Origin: JAIXWP01 sp965247015
GTDB taxonomy: Bacteria > Bacteroidota > Bacteroidia > Flavobacteriales_D > Sanyastnellaceae
Direction: 5' to 3'
Assembly: GCA_965247015.1 (NCBI GenBank)
Contig: CBDFGG010000003.1
Location: 124,001-188,000, forward strand
DNA: 64,000 nucleotides
Position numbers and translations under genes: made by a program. Under the pieces are notes generated by a model. That model did no database searches. It worked only from the letters and a program-made list of their open reading frames with translations, and was not told the DNA's origin. Below are positions 44,090 through 52,510 of this stretch, piece by piece (positions within the stretch are counted from its first letter, which is position 1; each line of letters starts with the position of its first letter).

Positions 44090-45300
44090 TCATGAACATT
44101 CGCTATTACTTTCTAGCTGCGGCTGTATTAACCGCTACTGTAGCAGAAGCTCAATCGAAAAAGCCATCTTCCAAAACAGACAAGGCTCCAGAAACGGAGT
44201 CATCTGATTCTGAAAATTTAGTTGTAAACCCAAGCTTTGAAGATTGCAACATCAAAACTTTGAAGTCGTACGGTCAGCTTGTAGACCTTTGTGCTCCATG
44301 GGCTACTCCAAATAAAACCAGCGCAGATCTTTTCGCTCAAGGTGTAAAAGGAACGAAGACAATGGCGGGTCAAAATGACTTTGGTAAGCAAGATCCTATG
44401 GATGGCACTGCTTATGCTGGTTTCAGAGCTTACACTAAAGATCCAAAGAAAACTAGAACATATCTTTCAACGAAGCTTACAAAGCGTCTTGAAAAAAATC
44501 AATTGTATTGCGTAAAGATCAATGTGAGTCTTGCAGAACTTTCAAAGTTTGCTGTAAACAACGTTGGTGTTTTTCTTTCTGATAGAAAAGTTCAAAACGC
44601 AACAGATTACGCTTTGACATTCACTCCACAAATTTTGGAGAAGAACAACAAAGTGATTAATGAAATGAGCGGTTGGGAGACCATCTGCGGAACGTTCATC
44701 TCTAACGGAACTGAAGAATACATCATCATTGGTGGCTTCGGAGAGGAGAACAAAACTAAAATCGAAAAAGTAAAGAAGCCAGCCGGTGCAACTGGGACAG
44801 CTTTGAATGATGCTTACTACTATATCGACAACATCGAAATCGTGCCTATTGAAGCTGCTAGCCAATGTGCTTGTGGCAAGGCTGCATCAACAGAGCCAGA
44901 CTTAATTTACAGCAGAGCTACTGCAAAATCAATTGATATGAAGCCAGAGCAAATCATTGCAGCTTCATCAGTTTACTTTGCAAACTTGACTTCAGAAATC
45001 CCAGGAATGTTTGAACCAGACTTGGAAGAAGTTGCTAAGTTGATGAAAGAAAATCCAAGCATTCAATTGGAATTAGTAGGGCACAGCGACACCGAAGAAG
45101 TAGGTGAAGCGAAGATTACTCCTCGCCTAGCTGATATGGCTAAGAAGCGCGCTGAAGCAGTGAAAGCTGCGTTGGTAGAGCGCGGAGTTGAAGCAAGTAG
45201 AATTACCACATCATCAAAAGATGATACGCAATTAGCGAGCAACAAGCCAACACCACTTTCAAAAGCTCAAAACAGAAGAGTAGAATTCAAGACCAAATAA
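44086..45300 (+). CDS. OmpA-family outer-membrane protein with N-terminal NPSFE domain
   Basis: The 404-residue protein has a signal peptide (MNIRYYFLAAAVLTATVAEAQ; the ATG at 44092 is equally plausible). A low-complexity Lys/Ser linker follows. Then comes a beta-sandwich-like domain starting ENLVVNPSFEDC (residues about 40-260), and a C-terminal OmpA domain (residues about 295-400) with LVGHSDTEEVGE and the closing AQNRRVEFKTK. OmpA domains bind peptidoglycan, so the protein probably tethers the outer membrane to the wall. It is the paralogue of the gene at 45393. Translation may be coupled to hemE. Confidence 0.9.
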   Translation: MIMNIRYYFLAAAVLTATVAEAQSKKPSSKTDKAPETESSDSENLVVNPSFEDCNIKTLKSYGQLVDLCAPWATPNKTSADLFAQGVKGTKTMAGQNDFGKQDPMDGTAYAGFRAYTKDPKKTRTYLSTKLTKRLEKNQLYCVKINVSLAELSKFAVNNVGVFLSDRKVQNATDYALTFTPQILEKNNKVINEMSGWETICGTFISNGTEEYIIIGGFGEENKTKIEKVKKPAGATGTALNDAYYYIDNIEIVPIEAASQCACGKAASTEPDLIYSRATAKSIDMKPEQIIAASSVYFANLTSEIPGMFEPDLEEVAKLMKENPSIQLELVGHSDTEEVGEAKITPRLADMAKKRAEAVKAALVERGVEASRITTSSKDDTQLASNKPTPLSKAQNRRVEFKTK

Positions 45301-45325
45301 TATTGGCCTAATATTTAGAATGAAC

Positions 45326-45358
45326 AAGGGTAGCTTGATAAAGCTACCCTTTTCTTTT
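45326..45358 (+). terminator. Rho-independent terminator between the two OmpA genes
   Basis: AAGGGTAGCTT and AAGCTACCCTT form a perfect 11-bp stem with a GATA loop, followed by TTCTTTT. It lies 26 bases past the first OmpA stop. Confidence 0.9.
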
Positions 45359-45392
45359 AAAATAATTTCGATTAATTTCTGTTATTCGCAAG

Positions 45393-46520
45393 GTGAAAAA
45401 ACTTTTACTCTTACATATTGTAGCGCTACTCGTGTTCACTGTGAATGCACAAAACTTGGTACCTAATCCAAGTTTTGAAGAGAAGACTTATTGTCCGAGT
45501 AATTTTAATCAGCAGCAGCTAAAATCCTTGAGCTCGTGGTCTCAAGTGAATGAAGGCACTCCCGATCACTTCTCATCGTGCAGTCAAAAGGTTGGGGTCC
45601 CCAATAATTTATTCGGTGTTCAAGGCGCTAAGGAAGGTGAATCGTATGCAGGAATGGCCGTTTATAGTCCAACACAAAGAAACTACCGCGAATACCTTAC
45701 GACGAAACTTACTCGAGCTCTCAATCCCGGTGAAATGGTTTGCATTGAAATGTATATTTCTACTGCCGATTACTCGAAGTATGTTACCGATGCGTTTGGA
45801 CTAGTGTTGTCTGAAAATAAATTGAGCCAAGTAAGAAATCAAGTAATTCCGTATAGTCAATCTCTAGCCAACCCAAAGCTTCACATGCTAGACGCCTACA
45901 GCGAATGGGTATTGATCAGTGATGTCTATACGGCAAAAGGTGGAGAACAATTTTTGACGATTGGAAATTTCAAAGCAGATAAGGATTTGAAAATTCTTTC
46001 GCGCACGCGGGATTCGGGCGCAAAAGATGAGAATAGATGGTCTTATATCTACGTCGATAACGTAAGTGTTGTATCGGTGGCCAAGAAAGAGCTTTGTAGC
46101 TGTGAGAATGATTTAATCAAAAGCCTCGTAGTAGACCCTCCATTAGAATTATCCGAGTATGACAAAATCAAACTCGATGATATCTATTTTGATTTTGATA
46201 AGTCTGATTTAAAAGAAGAAGCGCTTGTTAAGCTGAATGATGTCTATGCTCTATTAAGAAAAAATAAAGCCATGTACCTTGAGATTGATGGGCATGCCGA
46301 TGTGATTGGAAATGATCAATATAATTTGGAGCTTTCAAAGAAGCGTGCAGAAGCAGTGATAGATCATTTGGTAAAACGAGGAATAGATAAATCAAGGTTG
46401 AACATCAACTATTTCGGCAGCAAAGTGCCCGCAGTCAATGAAGATACCGATCAAGCTCGCGCACAAAACAGACGTGTAGAATTTCAAGTTCTCGAGCACA
46501 AGTACATGCTTGTACAGTAA
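45393..46520 (+). CDS. OmpA-family outer-membrane protein, NPSFE paralogue
   Basis: The 375-residue protein starts with GTG and has a signal peptide (MKKLLLLHIVALLVFTVNAQ). The N-terminal domain begins NLVPNPSFEEKTYCP and resembles that of the preceding OmpA gene. Several cysteines follow (CPSN, CSQK, CSCEND). The C-terminal OmpA domain (residues about 260-365) has YFDFDKSDLKEEAL, IDGHADVIGNDQYN and ARAQNRRVEFQVLE. It is independently transcribed, since a strong terminator lies upstream. The partner or ligand of the N-terminal domain is unknown. Confidence 0.9.
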   Translation: MKKLLLLHIVALLVFTVNAQNLVPNPSFEEKTYCPSNFNQQQLKSLSSWSQVNEGTPDHFSSCSQKVGVPNNLFGVQGAKEGESYAGMAVYSPTQRNYREYLTTKLTRALNPGEMVCIEMYISTADYSKYVTDAFGLVLSENKLSQVRNQVIPYSQSLANPKLHMLDAYSEWVLISDVYTAKGGEQFLTIGNFKADKDLKILSRTRDSGAKDENRWSYIYVDNVSVVSVAKKELCSCENDLIKSLVVDPPLELSEYDKIKLDDIYFDFDKSDLKEEALVKLNDVYALLRKNKAMYLEIDGHADVIGNDQYNLELSKKRAEAVIDHLVKRGIDKSRLNINYFGSKVPAVNEDTDQARAQNRRVEFQVLEHKYMLVQ

Positions 46521-46528
46521 CATCAAAA

Positions 46529-46557
46529 TCAAAATTTGTGTGCAATACAAATTTTGA
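46529..46557. terminator. Possible weak terminator: 11-bp AT-rich hairpin
   Basis: TCAAAATTTGT and ACAAATTTTGA form a perfect 11-bp stem with a 7-base loop between the OmpA gene and the convergent toxin remnant. It has few G-C pairs and no T-run, so strength is doubtful. Confidence 0.4.
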
Positions 46558-46565
46558 CAAGTTAT

Positions 46566-46912
46566 TTAATTAGTGAAAGATAGGATCTCAAAGCAGCCAT
46601 AATTGACATCATTTTCAAAACTTGAAAGCTCTTCAAATCTCTCAGTTAATAATGTTGCAATTTCAGATGTTCTAAGGTTGCCAACTCTTACCGGAATAAT
46701 CTTAGGAGGAAATCCATACAACGAATTCAAATCCTTAAAATCGGAATCCTGAGATACAATAATCAAATTATTTTCTCTTGCGAATTCCCATATATCTCTC
46801 TATCAGTAGAGTTTATCAAACCAACTCCTTTAACAGAGTTTGATCCATGAAAATGATCGTTTAATTGCGATAAGATTCCGTGAGAAATATTTTGATCAAA
46901 TAATAGCCTCAT
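46566..46912 (-). pseudogene. DUF5615 PIN-like toxin, disrupted by a frameshift
   Basis: Translation from the ATG at 46912 gives MRLLFDQNISHGILSQL through STDREI, then a stop at 46763. The other frame continues the expected protein as WEFARENNLIIVSQDSDF, LYGFPPKIIPVRVGN and NYGCFEILSF to 46566. Joined, the two parts make a full DUF5615 toxin of about 115 residues, with the PIN-like acidic residues near the start (FDQ) and at SQDSDF. The break is at about 46791-46792, in GAGAGATATATGG, where two extra bases (a TA repeat unit) shift the frame. The start overlaps the antitoxin stop (ATGA). It could be a real inactivation or a sequencing or assembly error. Confidence 0.82.
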
Positions 46913-47139
46913 ACAGCTATTTGATAAATTCGATTTTCACGATCAGCGGCATAATGCAAGGCTGCAGAAATGTCTTCTGTTGTGAGTTCATCATATTCCG
47001 AAAGAATTTCAGAAATGGACATTCCAGCCGCAAGCCAGCCTAAAATATCGTTTACACTAATTCTCATTCCACGAATACAGGCCTTACCTGAACGTTTTCC
47101 TTCCTCAATGGTGATTATGTGACTGTAAGACTGCTTCAT
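46909..47139 (-). CDS. DUF433 antitoxin
   Basis: The 76-residue protein is a VapB-like DUF433 member: ITIEEGKRSGKACIRGMRISVNDILGWLAAGMS (key parts GKACIRGMRI, ILGWLAAGMS) followed by EILSEYDELTTEDISAALHYA. DUF433 proteins carry an HTH-like fold and pair with DUF5615 toxins. The ATG at 47139 is chosen; a TTG at 47178 is the only upstream alternative. The pair lies directly behind obgE, outside the core operon, and looks acquired. The antitoxin reads intact, while its toxin is frameshifted. Confidence 0.88.
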   Translation of the reverse strand: MKQSYSHIITIEEGKRSGKACIRGMRISVNDILGWLAAGMSISEILSEYDELTTEDISAALHYAADRENRIYQIAV

Positions 47140-47174
47140 CTGTATACTTATTACATATAAAGATACAAAAAATC

Positions 47175-48167
47175 TCAAGAGTTAATCTGCTCCCAGATCA
47201 TATCTTTTAATCGATCCACATTTAAGCCACTGACTGCTGAAATGAAAATATGAGGAATTCCTTCTGGAAGGATCGCCTTCATTTCATTGGTCATTTGCTC
47301 ATCAAGCATATCACATTTTGTAATAGCGAGAATTCTCTTCTTGTGAAGTAGTTCTGGATTGTACTTCTTGAGTTCATTAAGCAAAATATCATATTCCTTT
47401 TGGATGTCTTTGGCGTCACATGGAATCATGAACAGCAAAGAGGAATTTCGTTCGATATGACGCAGGAATCGATGGCCGAGTCCTTTTCCTTCAGCAGCGC
47501 CTTCGATAATTCCAGGAATATCTGCCATTACGAAAGAGCGGTCACCTCTATATCTTACCATTCCAAGGTTTGGAACGAGTGTCGTAAATGGATAATCAGC
47601 AATTTCGGGCTTTGCAGCAGATACAACAGACAACAACGTCGATTTTCCAGCATTTGGAAATCCAACCAGACCAACGTCAGCTAGGACTTTCAACTCAAGA
47701 ATTTTCCATTCTTCGCGTCCATCCTCCCCTGGCTGGGCAAACTTTGGAGTTTGACGGGTTGAAGTCTTAAAGTGAGCATTTCCAAGTCCGCCGCGTCCGC
47801 CTGCTACGATGACGCGCTCTTCGCCGTCTTCCGTTATTTCAAAGTGAACCTCACCAGTTTCTGCATCTTTAGCAACTGTTCCAAGTGGAACAAGAAGAAT
47901 CTCATCCTCTCCTTGTTTTCCTGAGCTATGAGAGCTTCCTCCCTTTTCTCCCTCTTGCGCAATAACGTGTTTGCGATATTTCAAGTGAAGTAGCGTCCAA
48001 ACGTCCTTGCTCCCGCGAAGAATGATGTGTCCACCTCTACCGCCATCACCGCCGTCAGGTCCACCCTTTGCGGTAAATTTATCTCTGTGTAAGTGCATTG
48101 ATCCGGCTCCGCCCTTTCCCGAACGACAACAAATCTTCACATAATCGACAAAATTCGAATCAGCCAT
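47175..48167 (-). CDS. obgE: Obg family GTPase
   Basis: The 330-residue ribosome-assembly GTPase binds the 50S subunit. The N-terminal Obg fold (residues about 1-160) is glycine-rich (GKGGAGSMHLHRDKF, GGPDGGDGGRGGHI). The G domain has G1 GFPNAGKSTLL, G3 DIPGIIEGAAEGKGLGHRFL and G4 TKCD. It lacks the C-terminal OCT domain found in some Gram-positives. It follows adk by 13 bases, a usual pairing in Bacteroidota. Confidence 0.96.
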   Translation of the reverse strand: MADSNFVDYVKICCRSGKGGAGSMHLHRDKFTAKGGPDGGDGGRGGHIILRGSKDVWTLLHLKYRKHVIAQEGEKGGSSHSSGKQGEDEILLVPLGTVAKDAETGEVHFEITEDGEERVIVAGGRGGLGNAHFKTSTRQTPKFAQPGEDGREEWKILELKVLADVGLVGFPNAGKSTLLSVVSAAKPEIADYPFTTLVPNLGMVRYRGDRSFVMADIPGIIEGAAEGKGLGHRFLRHIERNSSLLFMIPCDAKDIQKEYDILLNELKKYNPELLHKKRILAITKCDMLDEQMTNEMKAILPEGIPHIFISAVSGLNVDRLKDMIWEQINS

Positions 48168-48180
48168 TACTCTCTTCTAA

Positions 48181-48759
48181 TTATACCACAATTGTTTCGA
48201 TAGCCTTGAATAGTCTATCCGATATTTCTTCAATAGAACCAATACCATTGATTCCTCTATATTTATTCTGTGCGCGATAGAAATCAGCTACGGGAGCTGT
48301 TTCTCTATTGTAAACATTGATGCGATTTTGGATAATTTCCGGATTCGCATCATCAGGTCTACCGCTTGTTTGCGCTCTATTTAATAGACGTGCCTTTAAC
48401 TCATCTTCCTCTACTTCCAATGCAAGCATCGCAGTGATTTCTGTTCCTTTTGAGGCAAGGAAAGTATCGAGAGCATCCGCCTGTGCACTGGTGCGAGGAA
48501 AGCCATCAAAGATGAATCCTTTCGGATCAGTATGTTTATTTACTTCGCTTTCCAACATGCTGATGGTAACGCTATCTGGCACTAGTTCTCCTTTGTCCAT
48601 GTAGCTTTTAGCAAGCTTTCCAAGCTCCGTTTCCCCTTTAATATTGGCGCGAAAGATGTCTCCTGTACTCAGGTGAACCAATTGAAAGCGATCGATTAAC
48701 TTTTCGCTTTGGGTGCCCTTGCCCGCGCCGGGAGGACCGAAGAGAACGATATTCAACAT
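48181..48759 (-). CDS. adk: Adenylate kinase
   Basis: The 192-residue enzyme interconverts ATP + AMP and 2 ADP. P-loop GPPGAGKGTQ (residues 8-17) is followed by the AMP-binding HLSTGDIFR and DGFPRTSAQAD. The LID region (TSGRPDDANPEIIQNRINVY) is of the short, zinc-free type, which explains the length of about 190. The gene leads the adk-obgE unit, and its promoter faces the divergent lpd gene. Confidence 0.97.
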   Translation of the reverse strand: MLNIVLFGPPGAGKGTQSEKLIDRFQLVHLSTGDIFRANIKGETELGKLAKSYMDKGELVPDSVTISMLESEVNKHTDPKGFIFDGFPRTSAQADALDTFLASKGTEITAMLALEVEEDELKARLLNRAQTSGRPDDANPEIIQNRINVYNRETAPVADFYRAQNKYRGINGIGSIEEISDRLFKAIETIVV

Positions 48760-48789
48760 TGGGTTATTCGTTAATTGGTTATGAAGGTG

Positions 48790-48797
48790 CGAAGATA
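48790..48797 (-). promoter_or_regulatory. Candidate -7 box (TATCTTCG) for adk
   Basis: Minus-strand TATCTTCG lies 30 bases upstream of the adk ATG, in the 97-base divergent region with lpd. No -33 TTG at standard spacing. Confidence 0.35.
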
Positions 48798-48824
48798 AGG
48801 CACGGCGCTCAATGGAAAACTAAC

Positions 48825-48832
48825 TACATTCG
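48825..48832 (+). promoter_or_regulatory. Candidate -7 box (TACATTCG) for lpd
   Basis: TACATTCG lies 24 bases upstream of the lpd ATG, on the opposite side of the same divergent region. Same TAnnTTCG form as at adk. No -33 TTG. Confidence 0.35.
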
Positions 48833-48856
48833 CAGCAATAAAATAAAGTCGCTAAT

Positions 48857-50245
48857 ATGAATTATGATGTAATTGTACTAGGCAGCGGACCAGGCGGTTA
48901 TGTGACTGCTATTCGTGCCTCTCAATTGGGCCTCAAGACTGCGATTGTAGAACGTGAGGCACTCGGTGGTATCTGTCTCAACTGGGGTTGCATTCCTACG
49001 AAAGCACTCCTAAAAAGTGCTACCGTATTTGAATATATTAATCACGCTAAAGACTACGGAATCGAAGTAGCTGCCCCAAAAGCAGACTTCGCAGGGATGG
49101 TTAAAAGAAGCCGTGGCGTAGCAGAAGGTATGAGTAAAGGCGTTCAATTCTTGATGAAAAAGAACAAGATTGATGTCATTATGGGTAATGGTAAAGTGAA
49201 GACTGGAAAAAAAGTAGCCGTTACAACAGCTGATGGAAAAACTGCTGATTACAGCGCTAATCATATCATTGTCGCTACTGGCGGTCGCTCTAGAATATTA
49301 CCAAATCTTCCACAAGATGGAAAGAAAATCATCGGATATCGCGAAGCGATGACATTGGCAGAACAGCCAAAGAGTATGGTGATAGTGGGAAGCGGTGCTA
49401 TTGGAGTTGAGTTTGCTTACTTCTACAACAGCATCGGCACGAAAGTGACGATTGTTGAATTCATGCCGAACATCGTTCCAGTAGAGGATGAAGAAGTTTC
49501 TAAAGCTTTGGCAAAGAACTTTAAGTCTGCAGGTATCGATATCATGAACAATGCAGAAGTGACTGGAGTTGACACTTCGGGCAAAGGCTGCAAAGTGAAG
49601 GTGAAGACAGCAGAAGGAGAGCAAGTAATTGAGTGTGACGTGGTGCTTTCTGCAGTTGGTGTTGTAGCTAATATCGAGGGCATTGGTCTTGAAGATGTAG
49701 GTATTGCAACTGATAAAGGAAAAATCCTTGTAGATAAATATTATCAAACCAACGTACCAGGTTACTATGCCATCGGCGATTGTACACCAGGTCAGGCTTT
49801 GGCTCACGTTGCGTCTGCTGAGGGTATTACTTGTGTAGAGAAAATCGCAGGACATCATCCAGAGCCTATCGATTATAAGAACATTCCAGGATGTACCTAT
49901 TGTTCACCAGAAATTGCGAGCGTAGGATATACTGAGAAGGCTGCAAAAGAAGCAGGATATGAGTTGAAGGTAGGTAAATTCCCATTCAGCGCATCAGGAA
50001 AAGCAAGTGCAGCGGGCCACAAAGATGGTTTTGTCAAGTTGATTTTCGATGCGAAATATGGCGAATTACTCGGAGCTCACATGATTGGAGCGAATGTAAC
50101 CGAAATGATTGCTGAGATTGTTGCTATCCGAAAGCTTGAAACTACAGGTATGGAGCTCGTGAAGACCATTCACCCTCACCCAACCATGAGTGAAGCAGTG
50201 ATGGAAGCTGCCGCTGCGGCATACGGTGAAGTGATCCACTTGTAA
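48857..50245 (+). CDS. lpd: Dihydrolipoyl dehydrogenase
   Basis: The 462-residue FAD flavoprotein is the E3 component of the pyruvate, 2-oxoglutarate or branched-chain dehydrogenase complexes. It has FAD motif GSGPGGYVTAI, the redox pair GGICLNWGCIPTKALLK (Cys41 and Cys46), NAD motif VGSGAIGVEFAYF, and the C-terminal catalytic His-Glu in IHPHPTMSEAVME. It is monocistronic with its own terminator. The E1 and E2 genes are not in the window. Confidence 0.96.
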   Translation: MNYDVIVLGSGPGGYVTAIRASQLGLKTAIVEREALGGICLNWGCIPTKALLKSATVFEYINHAKDYGIEVAAPKADFAGMVKRSRGVAEGMSKGVQFLMKKNKIDVIMGNGKVKTGKKVAVTTADGKTADYSANHIIVATGGRSRILPNLPQDGKKIIGYREAMTLAEQPKSMVIVGSGAIGVEFAYFYNSIGTKVTIVEFMPNIVPVEDEEVSKALAKNFKSAGIDIMNNAEVTGVDTSGKGCKVKVKTAEGEQVIECDVVLSAVGVVANIEGIGLEDVGIATDKGKILVDKYYQTNVPGYYAIGDCTPGQALAHVASAEGITCVEKIAGHHPEPIDYKNIPGCTYCSPEIASVGYTEKAAKEAGYELKVGKFPFSASGKASAAGHKDGFVKLIFDAKYGELLGAHMIGANVTEMIAEIVAIRKLETTGMELVKTIHPHPTMSEAVMEAAAAAYGEVIHL

Positions 50246-50266
50246 TTAATTGAAACTTCTTTATAC

Positions 50267-50303
50267 ATCCCCATTGCGAATCAAAGCAATGGGGATTTTT
50301 TTT
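50267..50303 (+). terminator. Rho-independent terminator after lpd
   Basis: ATCCCCATTGC and GCAATGGGGAT form a perfect 11-bp stem with an 8-base loop, ending in eight T. It lies 21 bases past the lpd stop. Confidence 0.92.
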
Positions 50304-50381
50304 GGCTTGTACTAGGCAACCTTTCCGATATTAGCTGACTTAGTTATAGGATTCCTTAGTTAACCATTTTCAGACGAGATC

Positions 50382-51308
50382 ATGAAGCTCATTTTTACCT
50401 CATTATTTATGGTGGCCTTAGCCCTTGTCGGATATTCTCAGACAGGTGGTACTACATGCGCTGCGGCAGCACCTATTACTTGTGGAGCATCCTTCAGTGG
50501 TTCTACAGCAGGAACGGGTGGAGATGGAGTGACTACCTGTGGAACTGAAGGAACAGGAGGCCAACGTTGGTTTTCATTTACAGCTCCAGGAAATGGCTCT
50601 GTTAACTTGAGTCTTTGCACTGGAACTTCTTACGATTCAAGAATTCACGTTTATACTGGTGCTTGTGGAGCATTGGCTTGTCTTGCCCAAAATGATGATG
50701 CTTGCGGATTACAAAGTCAACTTGGCTGGAATGTTACTGCAGGCACTACATATTTCATTAGAATTGGAGGCTTCTTTGCTGGAAGCGGCAATTTCGGGGC
50801 GGTCTTCACTTGCAACATTCCAATTGGAGGATGCACTCAGTTCAATGCATGTAATTTTAATCCAGATGCTAGCTTTGATAATGGTTCTTGTGATTATTCT
50901 TGCTATGGCTGCACTTACGCTGCAGCGAGTAATTACAATCCAAGTGCAACTATAGACAATGGAACTTGTATTTTCAACGTTGTAGCCGATGGCTGCACTG
51001 ATCCAGATGCTTGCAACTACTGCAACCTATGTGCTAACGATGATGGAAGCTGTGACTACGCTTGCCTAGGATGCACCTATCCAAACGCTGCTAATTTTAA
51101 TGCATCTGCTACTAGAGATGATGGTTCATGCGAGTTTGCGGGCTGTACAGACCCTGCTGCATTGAACTACTCAGCAGTGGCGTTAGTCGATGACGGCAGC
51201 TGTACGTTCGAATTTGTTTGTGAAGGAGACATCAATAATGATGGAATCATCGGTATTGGAGACCTCATCATTATGCTTGCTAATTTTGGATTTAACTGTC
51301 CGAATTAA
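50382..51308 (+). CDS. Secreted cysteine-rich repeat protein ending in a dockerin-like segment
   Basis: The 308-residue protein has a signal peptide (MKLIFTSLFMVALALVGYSQ). Residues about 25-155 resemble a pre-peptidase C-terminal (PPC-like) beta domain (RWFSFTAPGNGSVNLSLC, YDSRIHVYTGAC). Residues about 155-275 contain tandem units of the type GCTDPxAxNYxxxAxxDDGSCxY (four or five copies, some imperfect) that are rich in paired cysteines. It closes with CEGDINNDGIIGIGDLIIMLANFG, which looks like a single calcium-binding dockerin/EF-hand repeat. No CHU_C or type A T9SS domain follows, unlike typical secreted Bacteroidota proteins. The role is unknown. Confidence 0.85.
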   Translation: MKLIFTSLFMVALALVGYSQTGGTTCAAAAPITCGASFSGSTAGTGGDGVTTCGTEGTGGQRWFSFTAPGNGSVNLSLCTGTSYDSRIHVYTGACGALACLAQNDDACGLQSQLGWNVTAGTTYFIRIGGFFAGSGNFGAVFTCNIPIGGCTQFNACNFNPDASFDNGSCDYSCYGCTYAAASNYNPSATIDNGTCIFNVVADGCTDPDACNYCNLCANDDGSCDYACLGCTYPNAANFNASATRDDGSCEFAGCTDPAALNYSAVALVDDGSCTFEFVCEGDINNDGIIGIGDLIIMLANFGFNCPN

Positions 51309-52456
51309 GCAGGCACTTCCACTGCGCATAATTCTTTGATTTTACTCACTGTAAAATCTATCTCTTCTTTCGTCGTATTTCTTGAAAATGAAAATCTCAA
51401 AGAGGCGCGGCCTGGCTTGAGAGCACTAATCGCATCCAACACGTGAGAGCCCTTTGAGGCGCCTGAGCTACACGCACTACCTCCACTGCATGCAATGCCC
51501 TCCAGATCTAGAAGAAAAAGCATCATGTCAAAATTCGCAGTAGCAGGGAACGTAGTGTTCAATACAGTGTATAAGCTTTCAGGATTAGCAGAGTCACCAT
51601 TGAACTCAATACCTGGAACATTTTTAATCAATTCATTCTTCATGTATTGTTTCAACCCACTAACGTGTTGTTGATGCTCGTCTAAATGAGCGTAGGCAAG
51701 TTCTATTGCTTTTCCCAACCCGACAATACCGTAAAGATTTTCTGTACCACCTCTCAATCCGCGTTCTTGACCGCCTCCGGTGATCGTTGGATTTACCTTT
51801 ACACCGCGGTTGATATAAATAAAGCCGACACCCTTTGGTCCATGAAATTTGTGTGCAGCAGCATTAATGAAATGGATATGCGTATTTTTCAAATCAAAGC
51901 GATAATGTCCCATGGTTTGAACCGTATCACTATGAAAAATCGCATCATATTTTTTGCACAACTCACCTACTTGTGTCAAAGGAAGGAGATTCGCTATCTC
52001 ATTGTTACCGTGCATGAGCGTAACGAATGATTTTTCATTGGAAGAAAGTAATTCTTCTAAATGTGCTAAATCAATATGTCCGTTGGGGAGAAGGTTGACG
52101 ATACTTAATTTCACTAAACCTTTATCTGCCCACATTTGAGCTGTTTTAATCACAGCACTGTGCTCAATTAGGCTTGTGATGATATGCTTGCAGCCAAGAT
52201 CGTTGATTGCAGAGTACATCGCCAAATTATCTGCCTCTGTTCCACCGCTTGTGAAATAGATTTCACTTGGAAGACAACGGAGTTCCTTTGCTATGGTTCT
52301 TCTCGCATTCTCAATAGCAGTTTTCGTCTTTCTGCCAAATGCATGGCTTGAAGACGGATTACCGAAATGTTCGCGCATATAAGGAAGCATTGCTTCCAAA
52401 ACCTGCGGATCCATTGGGGTAGTAGCTGCGTTATCGAGATAAATATTCTTTTCCAT
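51305..52456 (-). CDS. Cysteine desulfurase
   Basis: The 383-residue PLP enzyme (aminotransferase class V, NifS/IscS-like) releases sulfur from cysteine for Fe-S clusters or tRNA thiolation. It has YLDNAATTPMDPQVLEAM, GGTEADN, the PLP lysine in AAHKFHGPKGVGF and the active cysteine loop GGSACSSGASKGSHVL. The short insertion around the active Cys fits group I (IscS/NifS). No isc or suf partners adjoin it. Its stop shares TTAA with the convergent secreted-protein gene. Confidence 0.93.
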   Translation of the reverse strand: MEKNIYLDNAATTPMDPQVLEAMLPYMREHFGNPSSSHAFGRKTKTAIENARRTIAKELRCLPSEIYFTSGGTEADNLAMYSAINDLGCKHIITSLIEHSAVIKTAQMWADKGLVKLSIVNLLPNGHIDLAHLEELLSSNEKSFVTLMHGNNEIANLLPLTQVGELCKKYDAIFHSDTVQTMGHYRFDLKNTHIHFINAAAHKFHGPKGVGFIYINRGVKVNPTITGGGQERGLRGGTENLYGIVGLGKAIELAYAHLDEHQQHVSGLKQYMKNELIKNVPGIEFNGDSANPESLYTVLNTTFPATANFDMMLFLLDLEGIACSGGSACSSGASKGSHVLDAISALKPGRASLRFSFSRNTTKEEIDFTVSKIKELCAVEVPA

Positions 52457-52510
52457 TGTGGTATAATTCGGCGAGACAAAGTAATTGGAAGTTTATTGGG
52501 AGTCCAAACC

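Noticed and set aside
46763..46795. Programmed -1 ribosomal frameshift in the DUF5615 toxin
   Set aside because: A -1 shift would join the frames, but there is no slippery heptamer or stimulatory structure; a two-base insertion in a TA repeat is simpler.
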